The notes under the pieces are model-generated. The model made no database searches and had not been told where the DNA came from. It worked only from the letters and a program-made list of their open reading frames with translations. Shown here in pieces: positions 5,092-5,481 of a DNA stretch of 5,481 bases. The stretch's first letter is position 1. Every line of letters starts with the position of its first letter. Where the stretch lies: NCBI GenBank assembly GCA_003157945.1, contig PMFY01000302.1:343-5823 (forward strand), read 5' to 3'. The translations under genes were made by a program, and so were the position numbers. This DNA is from Acidimicrobiaceae bacterium. GTDB taxonomy: Bacteria; Actinomycetota; Acidimicrobiia; Acidimicrobiales; RAAP-2.

Positions 5092-5481
5092 CTACCGGTC
5101 GGCCCAGAGCTGGTCGGTGTAGGTGTCGGTGCCGGGCACGGTGCCGATGAAGGGCGACGCCCACTGGACCCGGCCCACGCCGGCCGCCTCGACCGCCGCG
5201 CCGAGCGACCCGAACACGGCGTCGAAGCTGGCCGTCGGGTCCTCGTCGATGAAGCCGAGGAGGAGCACCCGGTCATCCACCTTGTCGTCCCGCGGCACGT
5301 CGCCCGGCGCATCGGCCAGCAGCGGCAGTGGGCTGAAGCCGAGGACGCTCGCCACCGGGGAGCCCGCGGTCACTCCGGGCAGGAAGGTGTCGCGCACCCA
5401 TGCGCCGAGTTCGGCGCCCGTCACGCCGGCCGCCGGCTCGAGATGGACCGAGACCATCCCGGCGAACCGGTGGTCGAGGGT
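5092..5481 (-). CDS. Small alpha/beta protein, possible dimeric alpha-beta barrel, 5' end cut off
   Basis: This is the C-terminal 129 residues of a protein whose frame stays open to the right edge. An internal Met at 5457 could be a start, but it has no good ribosome binding site and TLDHRFAG reads smoothly into it, so the gene probably begins outside the window. The family was not recognised with certainty. Counting from that Met, the chain alternates a strand (MVSVHLEP, 1-8), a helix with the shape of AELGAWVRDTFLPGV (15-29), a second strand (RVLLLGFIDED, 63-72), a helix (FDAVFGSLGAAVEAAG, 78-93), and a tail containing SPFIGTVPG (101-109) and YTDQLW (113-118). That order resembles one half of the ferredoxin-like, dimeric alpha-beta barrel fold of EthD- and monooxygenase-like small proteins. 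Such proteins often sit in catabolic clusters, which would suit the ligase gene downstream. The fold call is inference from pattern only, and no catalytic residue can be named. The stop is TAG at 5094-5092. Confidence 0.8.
   Translation of the reverse strand, partial: TLDHRFAGMVSVHLEPAAGVTGAELGAWVRDTFLPGVTAGSPVASVLGFSPLPLLADAPGDVPRDDKVDDRVLLLGFIDEDPTASFDAVFGSLGAAVEAAGVGRVQWASPFIGTVPGTDTYTDQLWADR

Noticed and set aside
4805..5312. Minus-strand open frames (119 and 134 codons) crossing the gap between the small protein and the ligase
   Set aside because: They overlap two better-supported genes in other frames, and the Thr/Arg/Pro-rich translation simply reflects the 18-bp repeats. A decayed coding tail is kept only as an alternative explanation of the repeats.

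Overview
The window is high-GC bacterial DNA with strong G/C preference at third codon positions. Every gene that can be supported lies on the minus strand. The small one-cluster ferredoxin paired with a soluble cytochrome P450, the overlapping ATGA and GTGA gene junctions and the codon use point to an actinomycete-type genome (Actinomycetota, possibly a mycobacterial or acidimicrobial relative). The lineage is an inference from style, not from a marker gene.

In the direction of transcription (right to left) the layout is as follows. At 5481-5092 is the 3' part of a small protein with a predicted alternating beta/alpha pattern, possibly a dimeric alpha-beta barrel. A 159-bp gap follows, holding degenerate 18-bp tandem repeats. 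At 4932-3256 is an AMP-forming acyl-CoA ligase, which overlaps by 4 bp a short-chain dehydrogenase/reductase (SDR) at 3259-2423. A 134-bp gap then holds the only clearly AT-richer stretch in the window, with an 8-bp-arm inverted repeat and a 7-bp direct repeat just upstream of the next gene. At 2288-1086 is a cytochrome P450, which overlaps by 4 bp a 65-residue ferredoxin at 1089-892. After a 97-bp GC-rich gap comes an agmatinase/ureohydrolase-family gene at 794, which runs off the left edge.

Two translationally coupled pairs stand out: ligase-SDR and P450-ferredoxin. Together they look like a catabolic or tailoring module. The ligase would activate a carboxylic acid as its CoA thioester, the SDR would oxidise or reduce an alcohol or ketone on it, and the P450, fed electrons by its own ferredoxin, would hydroxylate the scaffold. 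The substrate cannot be read from the sequence. The ligase has features reminiscent of cyclohexanecarboxylate-type CoA ligases, so a cyclic or alicyclic acid is a reasonable first guess. No ferredoxin reductase, regulator, transporter or thiolase is present here. The ureohydrolase has its own strong ribosome binding site and may be functionally separate.

No RNA gene, CRISPR array, transposon or phage feature was found. The main points worth a second look are the operator-like palindrome before the P450, the His in place of a cluster Cys in the ferredoxin, the 18-bp repeats, and the SDR's N-terminal extension.
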